Assembly (NCBI RefSeq): GCF_001941845.1
Contig: NZ_CP018870.1
Coordinates: 5,742,001-5,806,000 of the forward strand
From: Streptomyces sp. TN58
GTDB lineage: Bacteria; Actinomycetota; Actinomycetes; Streptomycetales; Streptomycetaceae
Reading direction: 5' to 3'
Length of the DNA: 64,000 nucleotides
The notes under the pieces are model-generated. The model was not told the origin of the DNA, did not search any database, and worked only from the letters and a program-made list of their open reading frames with translations. This document shows positions 52,754 through 60,280 of the stretch, piece by piece. The number at the start of each line of letters is the position of its first letter. Within the stretch, counting starts at the first letter, position 1. The position numbers and the translations under genes are program-made.

Positions 52754-53778
52754 GACTTCTCCCAGACCATCGTCATGATGCTGATGCCGCCGCCCAGGCC
52801 GACGAACAGCACCCGCTCGCCCGGCGCCAGCTGCGGGAACACCCGGTCCAACTGCACCCCGATGCTCGCGCTCGCGATGTTGCCGAGCTCGGGCACGGTC
52901 ACCACCAGCTTGTCGGCGGGCACCCCGGTCAGTTCGGCGAACCGCTCCAGGTACGGGACCGTCACCTGGTGCACGAGCACCTTCGCGAAGCCGTCCCACG
53001 ACATCCCCGTGCGGTGCAGCGTCCGGTCGATGACGGCGGTGCCCACCTTCTCGAAGACGCCGCGCAGTTCGTGCCCGTCACCGCGGAAGTAGGTGTACGC
53101 GTCCCCGCGCGGGTGGCGCGAACCGCCGCCGGGTATGCCGCCGACCTCCCAGTGCTCCGAGTGGGTCTCGGTGTCCACGTAGAGGATGCCGCCGCGCTCC
53201 ACGGCCTCCACCACGACGGCGGCGCCGGCGTCGCCGAAGGTGTAGCCGGCGAAGGCGTCGCGCAGCTCCGCCGGTCCGGACGGGTCCTTGCGCACCGCCC
53301 GGCTCGGGGTCTCGCCGGTCACCACCAGGGCCCGCCGGGCCCGGCCGGCGAGGATCATCGACCGGGCGAGGTCGATGCCGTTCACGAAGCTGTTGCAGGC
53401 GTTGGCGACGTCCAGGGCGTGGGCCCGCGAGCCCAGTTCCGCCTGCACGATGTGCGCGGTCGCCGGCTCGACCATGTCGCGGGACGCGGAGGCGAAGAGC
53501 AGCAGGTCGATGTCGAGGGGCGACAGCGCGGCGGAGTCCAGGGCCCGGCGGGCGGCGCCCACGGCGAGCGTCGACGCGTACACGCCCTCGCCCGCGACCC
53601 GGCGGGAGACGATCCCGGTGGCCTGCGTCAGCAGCCTCGGCGGCAGCGCCAGACCACTGCGGCGCGCCACCTCCCCCTGAAGGGCCTCGGAGGACACCAC
53701 CTCGGCGGGCAGGAAGCTGCCGACGGCGGTCGGCCCGGCGCTGCGGGGCGGGTCACACGGCTCGATGAACATGTCCAC
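52750..53778 (-). CDS. 3-oxoacyl-ACP synthase III / OleA-like thiolase
   Basis: A 342-residue KAS III-type enzyme. The nucleophile is C128 (DVANACNSFVNG), with His in VLVHQVTVPYLERF and Asn in PELGNIASASIGVQL. SASRDMVEPATAHIV carries a Glu in the place I recall for the OleA base (Glu117 of Xanthomonas OleA), whereas E. coli FabH has a hydrophobic residue there. This supports head-to-head acyl-CoA condensation rather than fatty-acid initiation. GTG 53778 or ATG 53772 could start it; neither has a clear ribosome site. It is the first gene of the coupled ketosynthase-GT2-ligase run. Confidence 0.85.
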   Translation of the reverse strand: MDMFIEPCDPPRSAGPTAVGSFLPAEVVSSEALQGEVARRSGLALPPRLLTQATGIVSRRVAGEGVYASTLAVGAARRALDSAALSPLDIDLLLFASASRDMVEPATAHIVQAELGSRAHALDVANACNSFVNGIDLARSMILAGRARRALVVTGETPSRAVRKDPSGPAELRDAFAGYTFGDAGAAVVVEAVERGGILYVDTETHSEHWEVGGIPGGGSRHPRGDAYTYFRGDGHELRGVFEKVGTAVIDRTLHRTGMSWDGFAKVLVHQVTVPYLERFAELTGVPADKLVVTVPELGNIASASIGVQLDRVFPQLAPGERVLFVGLGGGISIMTMVWEKS

Positions 53779-54109
53779 ACGATGGCAAGGCGGGCGCGGC
53801 CCGGGCCTGAGTACGGATGCTCAGTTCGCGGGGGTGCGGTGCGCGGCCCAGATGAGTAGGAACGCCGCGTTCCGGCCATGTGTCCCGTTCCCGCCGTCTG
53901 TTGTGCGCCGGCGGTTCGCCGTACCCTCGCGGCGGCGCGGCAGCGGGCGGGCGAGACGTCGCGGACACGACCTCAGGGCCGCACCGCAGTGCCGTCCGTT
54001 TTCCATGTGTACGGCGCGGTGTCACGAAGGCATCTCCGTCCGGTACCCCGGGACCGCTGTCCTTGGGGCGCCCCTCGACTCCCCCCTCACCCCCAGAGGT
54101 CGTCACCCC
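53779..54109. other. Divergent intergenic region between ketosynthase and phospholipase C
   Basis: A 331-base GC-rich region between two divergent genes, presumably holding both promoters. I see no gene, no strong hairpin and no convincing paired -35/-10. The short GGTTCGCCGTACC near 53907 is only a single PHO-box-like unit and is not claimed. Confidence 0.4.
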
Positions 54110-56170
54110 ATGGCAGAACTCGACCGTCGCAGGTTCCTGCAGATAGCGGGCGGCACGGCCGCCCTCGCGATGCTGAACGACAGCGTCGCGCGGGCCGCCG
54201 CCATCCCGGCGCACGGCACCACCGGAACCATTCGGGACATCGAGCACATCGTCGTCCTGATGCAGGAGAACCGGTCCTTCGACCACTACTTCGGCGCGAT
54301 GAAGGGCGTCCGGGGCTTCGGCGACCCTCGGCCGGTGCTCCAGGACAACGGCAAGACGATCTTCCACCAGTCGAACGGGTGGAAGGACATCCTGCCCTTC
54401 CACCCGCAGGTGGAAGACCTCGGCATGCAGTTCCTGACCGGCCTCGACCACGACTGGGCCGGCGGCCACCGGGCCTACAACAACGGCAAGTACGACAAAT
54501 GGGTCCCGGCGAAGACCGCCACGACCATGTCGTACATGACGCGGAACGACATTCCGTTCCACTACGCCCTCGCCGACGCCTTCACGGTGTGCGACGCCTA
54601 CCACTGCTCCTTCATCGGCGCCACGGACCCCAACCGCTACTACATGTGGACCGGCCACACCGGCAACGACGGCACGGGCGGCGGCCCGGTCCTCGGCAAC
54701 CAGGAGGCCGGCTACGGCTGGAAGACCTACCCCGAGCGCCTGGAGTCCGCGGGAATCTCCTGGAAGGTCTACCAGGACATCGGCGACGGCCTGAACGCCG
54801 CCGGCTCCTGGGGCTGGATAAACGACGCCTTCCGCGGCAACTACGGCGACAACTCGCTGCTGTACTTCAACGCCTACCGCAACGCCCAGCCGGGCAGCCC
54901 CCTGTACGAGAAGGCCCGCACCGGCACCAACGCCAAGGCGGGCGACGGCTACTTCGACCGGCTGCGCGCCGACGTGCTGGGCGGCAACCTGCCTCAGGTC
55001 TCCTGGATCGCCGCCCCCGAGGCGTTCAGCGAGCACTCGAACTGGCCGACGAACTTCGGCGCCTGGTACATCTCACAGGTCCTGGACGCGCTGACGGCGA
55101 ACCCGGAGGTGTGGGCGAAGACCGCCCTGTTCGTCACCTACGACGAGAACGACGGCTTCTTCGACCACGTGGTCCCGCCGTACCCGCCGGCCTCCTCCGC
55201 CTGGGGCCTGTCCACGGCCGACGTGTCGAGGGACCTCTACGCGGGCGGCGGCGGATACGCGGCCGGACCGTACGGGCTGGGCCCGCGCGTCCCGATGATC
55301 GTGGTCTCGCCGTGGAGCAAGGGCGGCTACGTCTGCTCCGAGACCTTCGACCACACCTCGGTGATCCGCTTCATGGAAAAGCGCTTCGGGGTGCACGAGC
55401 CGAACATCTCCCCGTGGCGCCGCGCCGTCTGCGGCGACCTGACCTCGGCCTTCGACTTCACCCGGGCCGACGCCGCGCCCGCCGCGCTGCCGTCCACGGC
55501 CGCCTACGTCCCGCCGGACAAGGACCGCCACCCCTCCTACCACCCGACGCCGCCGGCGACGGGCGCCCTGCCCCCGCAGGAGGCCGGGCCCAAGCCGACC
55601 CGCCCGCTGGGCTACGTCCCGTACGTGGACGGCGCCCGCACCGTCTCCACCGGCAAGTTCACCCTCACCTTCGCCTCCGGCCCGACCCTGGGCGCCCACT
55701 TCCACAGCACCTCGGGCAACCGCACGGACGGCCCCTGGCCCTACACCGTCGAGGCGGGCAAGACCCTGGCCGACACCTGGTCCACCAGCAGCTCCACCGG
55801 CCATCAGGTCAACCTGACGGTGTGGGGCCCCAACGGCTTCCTGCGCACCTGGAAGGGCCCGGCGAAGAAGACCGGCCCGGAGGTCACGGCCCGCCACGTG
55901 AGCGCCACCGGCGATCTGGCCCTGACGATGACCAACTCCGGCACGGCCGCGGTCAACCTCACCGTGACCAACTCGTACGGCGGCGCGGCCCAGACCCTCC
56001 GGGTCGCGGCCGGCGGCACCGTCGCCCACACCGTGCACCTCGCCTCCACGGGCCGCTGGTACGACGTCAGGGTCGTCTGCGACCTCGACTCCACCTTCCT
56101 GCGGCGCTTCGCCGGGCACGTGGAGACCGGCGCCCCGGGCGTCTCGGACCCGGCGATCAGGACCGCCTGA
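54110..56170 (+). CDS. Phosphocholine-specific phospholipase C, Tat-exported
   Basis: A 686-residue enzyme of the non-hemolytic phospholipase C/acid phosphatase superfamily. A twin-arginine signal (LDRRRFLQIAGGTAALAML) precedes the catalytic domain: HIVVLMQENRSFDHYFGAMKGVRGFGDP (metal and nucleophile region), SFIGATDPNRYYMWTG, LFVTYDENDGFFDHVVPP and FDHTSVIRFMEKRFG. Two C-terminal DUF756-like repeats follow from about residue 505. It hydrolyses phosphatidylcholine/sphingomyelin outside the cell. ATG 54110 is used. A PhoP link is plausible, but no PHO box is evident. Confidence 0.93.
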   Translation: MAELDRRRFLQIAGGTAALAMLNDSVARAAAIPAHGTTGTIRDIEHIVVLMQENRSFDHYFGAMKGVRGFGDPRPVLQDNGKTIFHQSNGWKDILPFHPQVEDLGMQFLTGLDHDWAGGHRAYNNGKYDKWVPAKTATTMSYMTRNDIPFHYALADAFTVCDAYHCSFIGATDPNRYYMWTGHTGNDGTGGGPVLGNQEAGYGWKTYPERLESAGISWKVYQDIGDGLNAAGSWGWINDAFRGNYGDNSLLYFNAYRNAQPGSPLYEKARTGTNAKAGDGYFDRLRADVLGGNLPQVSWIAAPEAFSEHSNWPTNFGAWYISQVLDALTANPEVWAKTALFVTYDENDGFFDHVVPPYPPASSAWGLSTADVSRDLYAGGGGYAAGPYGLGPRVPMIVVSPWSKGGYVCSETFDHTSVIRFMEKRFGVHEPNISPWRRAVCGDLTSAFDFTRADAAPAALPSTAAYVPPDKDRHPSYHPTPPATGALPPQEAGPKPTRPLGYVPYVDGARTVSTGKFTLTFASGPTLGAHFHSTSGNRTDGPWPYTVEAGKTLADTWSTSSSTGHQVNLTVWGPNGFLRTWKGPAKKTGPEVTARHVSATGDLALTMTNSGTAAVNLTVTNSYGGAAQTLRVAAGGTVAHTVHLASTGRWYDVRVVCDLDSTFLRRFAGHVETGAPGVSDPAIRTA

Positions 56171-56870
56171 TCCGGTCCTCCGGTGCGCGCAGCAGCCGCC
56201 GTTCCAGGACCGCCAGGTCCGCCGGGCGGTGGCTGCGGGCGTGCCGGAGCAGGAGGTCGCGGGCGGTGTCCGGGACCCGGCGACGCTTCGGGTGGCGGGT
56301 GGTGAACTCCTCGCCCGCGAAGAACCGCACGGCGCCCTCCAGCCCGGCGCGGTCAGACTCCCTCACCGCCCAGGCCAGTTCGGCCGTGGCAGCCGCCGCC
56401 AGCAGGCGCAGCGGGGCCCGTTCGGCGAGGAGCCGCGCCGCGTCGCGCGGCTCCTGTCGTACGGCGCCCAGCCAGCCCAAGACCACGCTCAACGGCACCC
56501 CGCGCGGGGCGGCGGCCTCCTCGGCGCCCGCCGCGAGGGCCCCGGCGTACTCCCGCAGCCCATCCGGCGCCGCGGCCACCCAGCGGACCCGGTGGCGTGC
56601 CGGGATCCCGTCGGGGGAGAGCGGGTCCAGCAGGCGGTTCGACTCGGGGGTGGCATGGCGGGTCCCGTCGTCGTCCCCGCAGGTGCACAGGAACAGCACC
56701 TCGCCCGCCGCGGCGGCGCGCGCCCGGCCCAGCTCCCGCACGGCCCGGACCTCGGCGGCCTCGTCCGGATCGGTGATCTCGTAGCTGCTCGGGTGGTGGG
56801 GGTGCCGGGCCCCGTCGGGCCGGGAGAAGGCCCCCATGACCAGGCGGTCCGTGCGCGGTGTCGGGCTCAC
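56157..56870 (-). CDS. Protein of unknown function overlapping phospholipase C end
   Basis: A 237-residue soluble protein. It has EVRAVRELGRARAAAAGEVLFLCTCGDDDGTRHATPESN, with a CTC motif, then Ala-rich helices and a basic C-terminus (RRRVPDTARDLLLRHARSHRPADLAVLERRLL). I recognise no family. It converges on the phospholipase gene and overlaps its last 14 bases. GTG 56870 is used; ATG 56837 is possible, and longer extensions would run into the divergent hydrolase gene. Confidence 0.65.
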   Translation of the reverse strand: MSPTPRTDRLVMGAFSRPDGARHPHHPSSYEITDPDEAAEVRAVRELGRARAAAAGEVLFLCTCGDDDGTRHATPESNRLLDPLSPDGIPARHRVRWVAAAPDGLREYAGALAAGAEEAAAPRGVPLSVVLGWLGAVRQEPRDAARLLAERAPLRLLAAAATAELAWAVRESDRAGLEGAVRFFAGEEFTTRHPKRRRVPDTARDLLLRHARSHRPADLAVLERRLLRAPEDRIRRS

Positions 56871-56943
56871 GGTGTGATGGTAGGCGCGATGGGCATGACG
56901 TACGGCGTCGGTTGTCACCACCCCCGTCACCGAAGGAGAACGC

Positions 56944-57699
56944 ATGGCCATCGCCCACCGCCGGATCGGCACCGGACCCCTCCGCGTCATCGTGCTGCAC
57001 GACTGGTTCGGCACCTCCGCCAACTGGGGTTGCGCGCTGGACCACTTCGACCCCGAGGAGTTCTCGTACGCCTTCCTCGACTACCGCGGCTACGGCGACC
57101 GCCGGGACGTCACCGGCCGCCACACCCTGCCCGAGATCGCCGACGACGTCCTCGAACTCGCCGACGAGCTGGGCTGGGACACCTTCTCCCTGCTCGGCCA
57201 CTCCATGGGCGGCAAGGCCGCCCAGCAGGTCCTCGTCCGCGCCCCCGAGCGGATCGAGAAGCTGATCGGCCTGGCTCCCGTGCCGGCCGCGCCCTACGAG
57301 ATGGACGACGCCACCCACGCGCTCTTCTTCGGCGCCGCCGAGAACCCGGAGAACCGGCGCGCCATCCTCGACCTCGTCACCGGCAACCGGGCGAGCCGCC
57401 GCTGGGTCGACGCGATGGTCGCCCACTCGCTGGAGGTCTCCCGGCCCGAGGCCTTCGCCGACTACCTCGCGAGCTGGCAGTCGCTGGACCTGTCCGCCGC
57501 CGTCAAGGGCAACACCGTCCCGGTGCTCGTCCTGGTGGGCGAATACGACCTCGCGCTCACCGCCGACGTGATGCGCGCCACCTGGCATGCCTGGTACCCG
57601 AACTGCCGGATCCGGACGATCTCCGGCGCCGGGCACTACCCGCCGCACGAGACGCCCGTGGCTTTCGTCACCGAGGTGGAGGCCTTCCTCCGCGCGTGA
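56944..57699 (+). CDS. Alpha/beta hydrolase
   Basis: A 251-residue cytosolic hydrolase with oxyanion strand IVLHDWFGTSANWG, nucleophile elbow LLGHSMGGKAAQ, acid in VGEYDLALT and His in SGAGHYPPHE. It resembles small esterase/peroxidase-type hydrolases; substrate unknown. AAGGAG precedes ATG 56944 by 6 bases. The nucleophile is Ser, so it is not the Asp-type OleB that would complete the nearby Ole-like cluster. A strong terminator follows. Confidence 0.85.
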   Translation: MAIAHRRIGTGPLRVIVLHDWFGTSANWGCALDHFDPEEFSYAFLDYRGYGDRRDVTGRHTLPEIADDVLELADELGWDTFSLLGHSMGGKAAQQVLVRAPERIEKLIGLAPVPAAPYEMDDATHALFFGAAENPENRRAILDLVTGNRASRRWVDAMVAHSLEVSRPEAFADYLASWQSLDLSAAVKGNTVPVLVLVGEYDLALTADVMRATWHAWYPNCRIRTISGAGHYPPHETPVAFVTEVEAFLRA

Positions 57700-57713
57700 C
57701 GGCGAACAAAAAA

Positions 57714-57748
57714 CCCCTGGGGCACGAGGAGACCTCGTGCCCCAGGGG
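57714..57748. terminator. Bidirectional rho-independent terminator
   Basis: A perfect 16-bp stem CCCCTGGGGCACGAGG / CCTCGTGCCCCAGGGG (57714-57729 with 57733-57748) with a 3-base loop. On the minus strand it is followed by TTTTTTGTT, a rare true T-tract for this genome, terminating the tRNA-His transcript; it also lies just after the plus-strand hydrolase. Confidence 0.9.
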
Positions 57749-57753
57749 AACAG

Positions 57754-57827
57754 GGTGAGTGACGGGACTTGAACCCGCGGCCACCTGGACCACAACCAGG
57801 TGCTCTACCAACTGAGCTACACCCACC
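57754..57827 (-). tRNA. tRNA-His (anticodon GTG)
   Basis: The minus strand gives acceptor GTGGGTG/CACTCAC, D-arm TAGCTCAGTTGGTAGAGC, anticodon arm ACCTGGTTGTGGTCCAGGT with anticodon GTG, and T-arm GCGGGTTCAAGTCCCGT. The extra G at -1 (57827) faces C73 (57754), the identity pair of histidine tRNA. CCA is not encoded. A T-tract terminator follows immediately. Confidence 0.97.
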
Positions 57828-57900
57828 ACGAAGGGCGGCGGACCACCCGTTCGATGTGCATGCACAGCATAGCCGATCTGCGGGGTGGTCCTGCGACGCC

Positions 57901-58746
57901 TTATCCGGCGGACCGGCTCGCGGCCAGGGTAGCGGCGAGCCTGGCGGTGACCCCTGCGGCGCCCCCGCCGGACCGACCGGCGGCGTGCGCGACGGCCGCG
58001 ACGGCGAGGGCCCTGATGATCGGGTGGGGCCTGGCCCCGTCCCCCTGGAGCTCCGGCTGGAAGAGCGTGGCCAGGAAGAAGGGGTGCCCGGGCAGCTCCG
58101 CGACTCGCACCTGCCCGTCCTCGTCGTGCCCCGACAGGCGCAGCCCGTGCGCGGTGAGCGCGGGCAGGTGCCGCGGGGCGGGCCCGTAGTGGCAGTGGTA
58201 GCGCTCCACGGACCGCTCCGCGCCGAGCGCGGCCTCGGCGAGCGACCCGGCCTCGGCCCGTACGACCCCCTCGTGGCCGACGAGCGAGCACGCGAGCGGC
58301 GCGATCAGCGGGTCGGCCGCCCCGGGGTCGTTCTCGGCGTGCGCGACGCCGGACAGCCCGCACACCGTCCGGGCGTACTCCAGCAGCGTGTGCTGGAAGC
58401 CGCCGCACGTCCCGAGGAAGGGGATGCCCTCCTCGCGTGCCACCCGGATAGCGGCCAGCGCCCCGGCCTCGCTGGCGTACGGGCTGCCCGGCAGCACCCA
58501 CACGGCGTCGAAGCGGGCCAGGGTCCCGTCGGCCGCCTCCGCCGCGGCGTCGGCGGTGGGGATCCAGTAGGCGTCGAGGACGAGTCCGTCGCGGGCGGCC
58601 AGGGTGTCGAGCAGGACCGGGATCCGGGTGTGGGACTCCACGTGCGGGGAGCGGTCGCCGACCAGGGCGATCCGCGCCACCCCCGGGCTGTCCGCGGTCT
58701 CGGTGGCAGGGGCGTGTGCCGTGCGTGCGGTGTCTGCGGTGGTCAT
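57901..58746 (-). CDS. CTP-synthase-like class I glutamine amidotransferase domain protein
   Basis: A 281-residue stand-alone GATase fold like the C-terminal half of CTP synthase. It has ALVGDRSPHVESHTRIP, VLPGSPYASEAG and the nucleophile elbow FLGTCGGFQHTLLEYA (C114). At the usual FHPE site the sequence reads ATLFQPELQG: Gln replaces the catalytic His. I recall a family of such CTP-synthase C-terminal-related (seleno)proteins. Glutaminase activity is therefore doubtful and a different thiol chemistry is possible. ATG 58746 is used; ATG 58755 is in frame. It is divergent from a LysR gene. Confidence 0.82.
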   Translation of the reverse strand: MTTADTARTAHAPATETADSPGVARIALVGDRSPHVESHTRIPVLLDTLAARDGLVLDAYWIPTADAAAEAADGTLARFDAVWVLPGSPYASEAGALAAIRVAREEGIPFLGTCGGFQHTLLEYARTVCGLSGVAHAENDPGAADPLIAPLACSLVGHEGVVRAEAGSLAEAALGAERSVERYHCHYGPAPRHLPALTAHGLRLSGHDEDGQVRVAELPGHPFFLATLFQPELQGDGARPHPIIRALAVAAVAHAAGRSGGGAAGVTARLAATLAASRSAG

Positions 58747-58786
58747 GCGGATCATCCTGCGGCCGCCTCTCCCTTCAGCGCCAACG

Positions 58787-58813
58787 ATTGTTCCCGCACG
58801 ACCGATAAGCAAT
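58787..58813. promoter_or_regulatory. Candidate LysR-type operator in a divergent promoter
   Basis: ATTGTT (58787-58792) and AAGCAAT (58807-58813) form an interrupted inverted repeat in the 71-base gap between the GATase and LysR start codons. The position and the arms flanking an AT-rich centre fit LysR-type binding sites; the sequence match is partial. Confidence 0.4.
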
Positions 58814-58817
58814 CCTG

Positions 58818-59669
58818 ATGACCATGGATCCGCACCTGCTCCGCACCTTCGTCGCCGTCGCCCGCCTGGCCTCCTTCTCCGCTGCCGCCCGCGAACTCGG
58901 CTACACGCAGTCCGCCGTCTCCCAGCACATCGCCGCGCTGGAAGCGGACCTGCGGGCGGACCTCCTCACCCGGCGGCCCGTCGCACCGACCGCCGCCGGA
59001 GAGCGGCTCCTGGAGCACGCCGGACCGCTGCTGCTGCGGCTCGACGCCGCGCGGGCCGACGTACTGCGGCTCGCCGCCGCCCCGCCCGGGCGCGTCACGC
59101 TCGCCGCTTCCCCGCTCGCCGTGGGCCCGCGACTGCTCGCCGCCCTCCCCGCCACCGGAGTCACCCTGCGCGTACTGCCCCCGGCCGAGGTGCCCGCCGC
59201 CGTGGCCACCGGAGGCTGCGACCTCGGGCTGGTCGACGGCCCCGCCGCCCCGAGCGATCCGCTGCGGCTGCCCGATGTCGCGCCCCTCACCGTCACGGGC
59301 GCCGGGGAGGAGGAGCTGGCCGTGCTGCTCCCCGGCGGCCATCCCCTCGCCCGGCGGGCCGCCCTCCGCCTGGACGACCTCGCCGACGCCCGCTGGATCG
59401 ACGCCCCCGGTGTCGGCCTGCCGCTCACCGCCGCCCGCGCCTCCGTCCGCTACGAGGGCACCGACCTGCACGCCCTCTGCGCACTGGCCACCGCCGGGCA
59501 CGGCCTGGCGCTCCTCCCGCGCCGCGTCGCCGACGCCGCCGGCGCGGGCGTCGCCGTACCGCTGTCCGCCCCGCGCCTGGTGCACCGTACGGAACTGCTC
59601 TCGCCCGGCGTCCCGACCGGCGCGGCCGCCGCCCTGGCCGCGCGGCTCACGGCAGGGTCCACCGCATGA
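58818..59669 (+). CDS. LysR-family transcriptional regulator
   Basis: A 283-residue regulator. Winged helix at residues about 5-62 (LRTFVAVARLASFSAAARELGYTQSAVSQHIAALE), followed by a LysR substrate-binding domain (GRVTLAASPLAVGPRLLAALP to the C-terminus). It is divergently transcribed from the GATase-like gene, the usual arrangement for a LysR protein controlling its neighbour. The ligand is unknown. ATG 58818 and ATG 58824 are both possible starts. Confidence 0.92.
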   Translation: MTMDPHLLRTFVAVARLASFSAAARELGYTQSAVSQHIAALEADLRADLLTRRPVAPTAAGERLLEHAGPLLLRLDAARADVLRLAAAPPGRVTLAASPLAVGPRLLAALPATGVTLRVLPPAEVPAAVATGGCDLGLVDGPAAPSDPLRLPDVAPLTVTGAGEEELAVLLPGGHPLARRAALRLDDLADARWIDAPGVGLPLTAARASVRYEGTDLHALCALATAGHGLALLPRRVADAAGAGVAVPLSAPRLVHRTELLSPGVPTGAAAALAARLTAGSTA

Positions 59670-59858
59670 CCGGGCGGGCCGGCGCGCCAGGGCCTGTCCG
59701 AAGTCGTGCCGTAGGGCCCTGGTCGTCGCCGGATGTGCCCAGCTCGCCGATACACCGCCGGGCACAGCGAACCGGTCGCGGTTCGCGGATCCGGGTTAAA
59801 GCGGTGGGGAGCGGAAAGGTGCCTTGTCTCAGCACGGACGACCGAAGGGAGCGCCATC

Positions 59859-60131
59859 ATGGCGCAGGAGAAGAAGAAGGAGGACAGGTCGCCGCTGGAG
59901 CGCGTGACCGGCGAGAGCGACGTGTCCCCCCGAGAGCAGCGCGAGCGTGGCGCCGCTCCGTCCGGCGGCAAAGGCCGGATCCAGGAGGCGGCGGGCAAGG
60001 TCAAGGACGCGGCGCGGGAGGCCTTGGGCACCGGGAAGCGTGAACCTACCGAGGCCACCCCGGAAGCCGAGGAGATGCTGCGTGAGCGTCGTGAGAGGTC
60101 GAATCGGTCGGACGGATCCGGCGGCGGTTAG
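59859..60131 (+). CDS. CsbD-like hydrophilic stress protein
   Basis: A 90-residue, highly charged protein without hydrophobic segments. Its core SGGKGRIQEAAGKVKDAAREALGTGKRE resembles CsbD-like stress proteins of the general stress (SigB) regulon, though outside this core it is low-complexity. ATG 59859 has AAGGGAG about 7 bases upstream. Upstream there is a hairpin GCGAACC/GGTTCGC (59767-59786), then GGGTTA; the latter resembles the -10 of SigB-type promoters, but spacing to a GTTT-like -35 is not good. Function inferred only from family resemblance. Confidence 0.7.
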   Translation: MAQEKKKEDRSPLERVTGESDVSPREQRERGAAPSGGKGRIQEAAGKVKDAAREALGTGKREPTEATPEAEEMLRERRERSNRSDGSGGG

Positions 60132-60231
60132 GGAGCGTCCGGCGGATCAGGGCCGGAACCGGGGCTGTGCGCGCTGATGGAGCGCCTGGTTTGATTCCTC
60201 GGCTTTGCCGGGTCCCCGCCACCCCCGCCCT

Positions 60232-60264
60232 CACGGGCGGCCGGCGCTGCTTTGACGACGCCCC
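60232..60264. repeat. Second copy of the 33-bp dispersed repeat
   Basis: Matches 10202-10234 at 28 of 33 positions (CACGGGCGGCCGxCGC..CTTxGACGAC.CCCC). Here it lies in the gap between the CsbD-like gene and treZ, without the left arm seen in the first copy. Confidence 0.6.
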
Positions 60265-60280
60265 GGGCGGGCAACACACC

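Noticed and set aside
53900..53915. Possible PHO box before phospholipase C (GGTTCGCCGTACC)
   Set aside because: Only one imperfect 7-base unit; PHO boxes need at least two direct repeats.
53878..56784. A 968-codon frame across the phospholipase C gene
   Set aside because: It is out of frame with the clear Tat-signal enzyme and reads as Arg/Gly/Pro-rich shadow.
56944..57699. Candidate OleB for the Ole-like cluster
   Set aside because: The nucleophile is Ser in GHSMGG, not the Asp expected of OleB, and it lies outside the cluster beyond the phospholipase gene.
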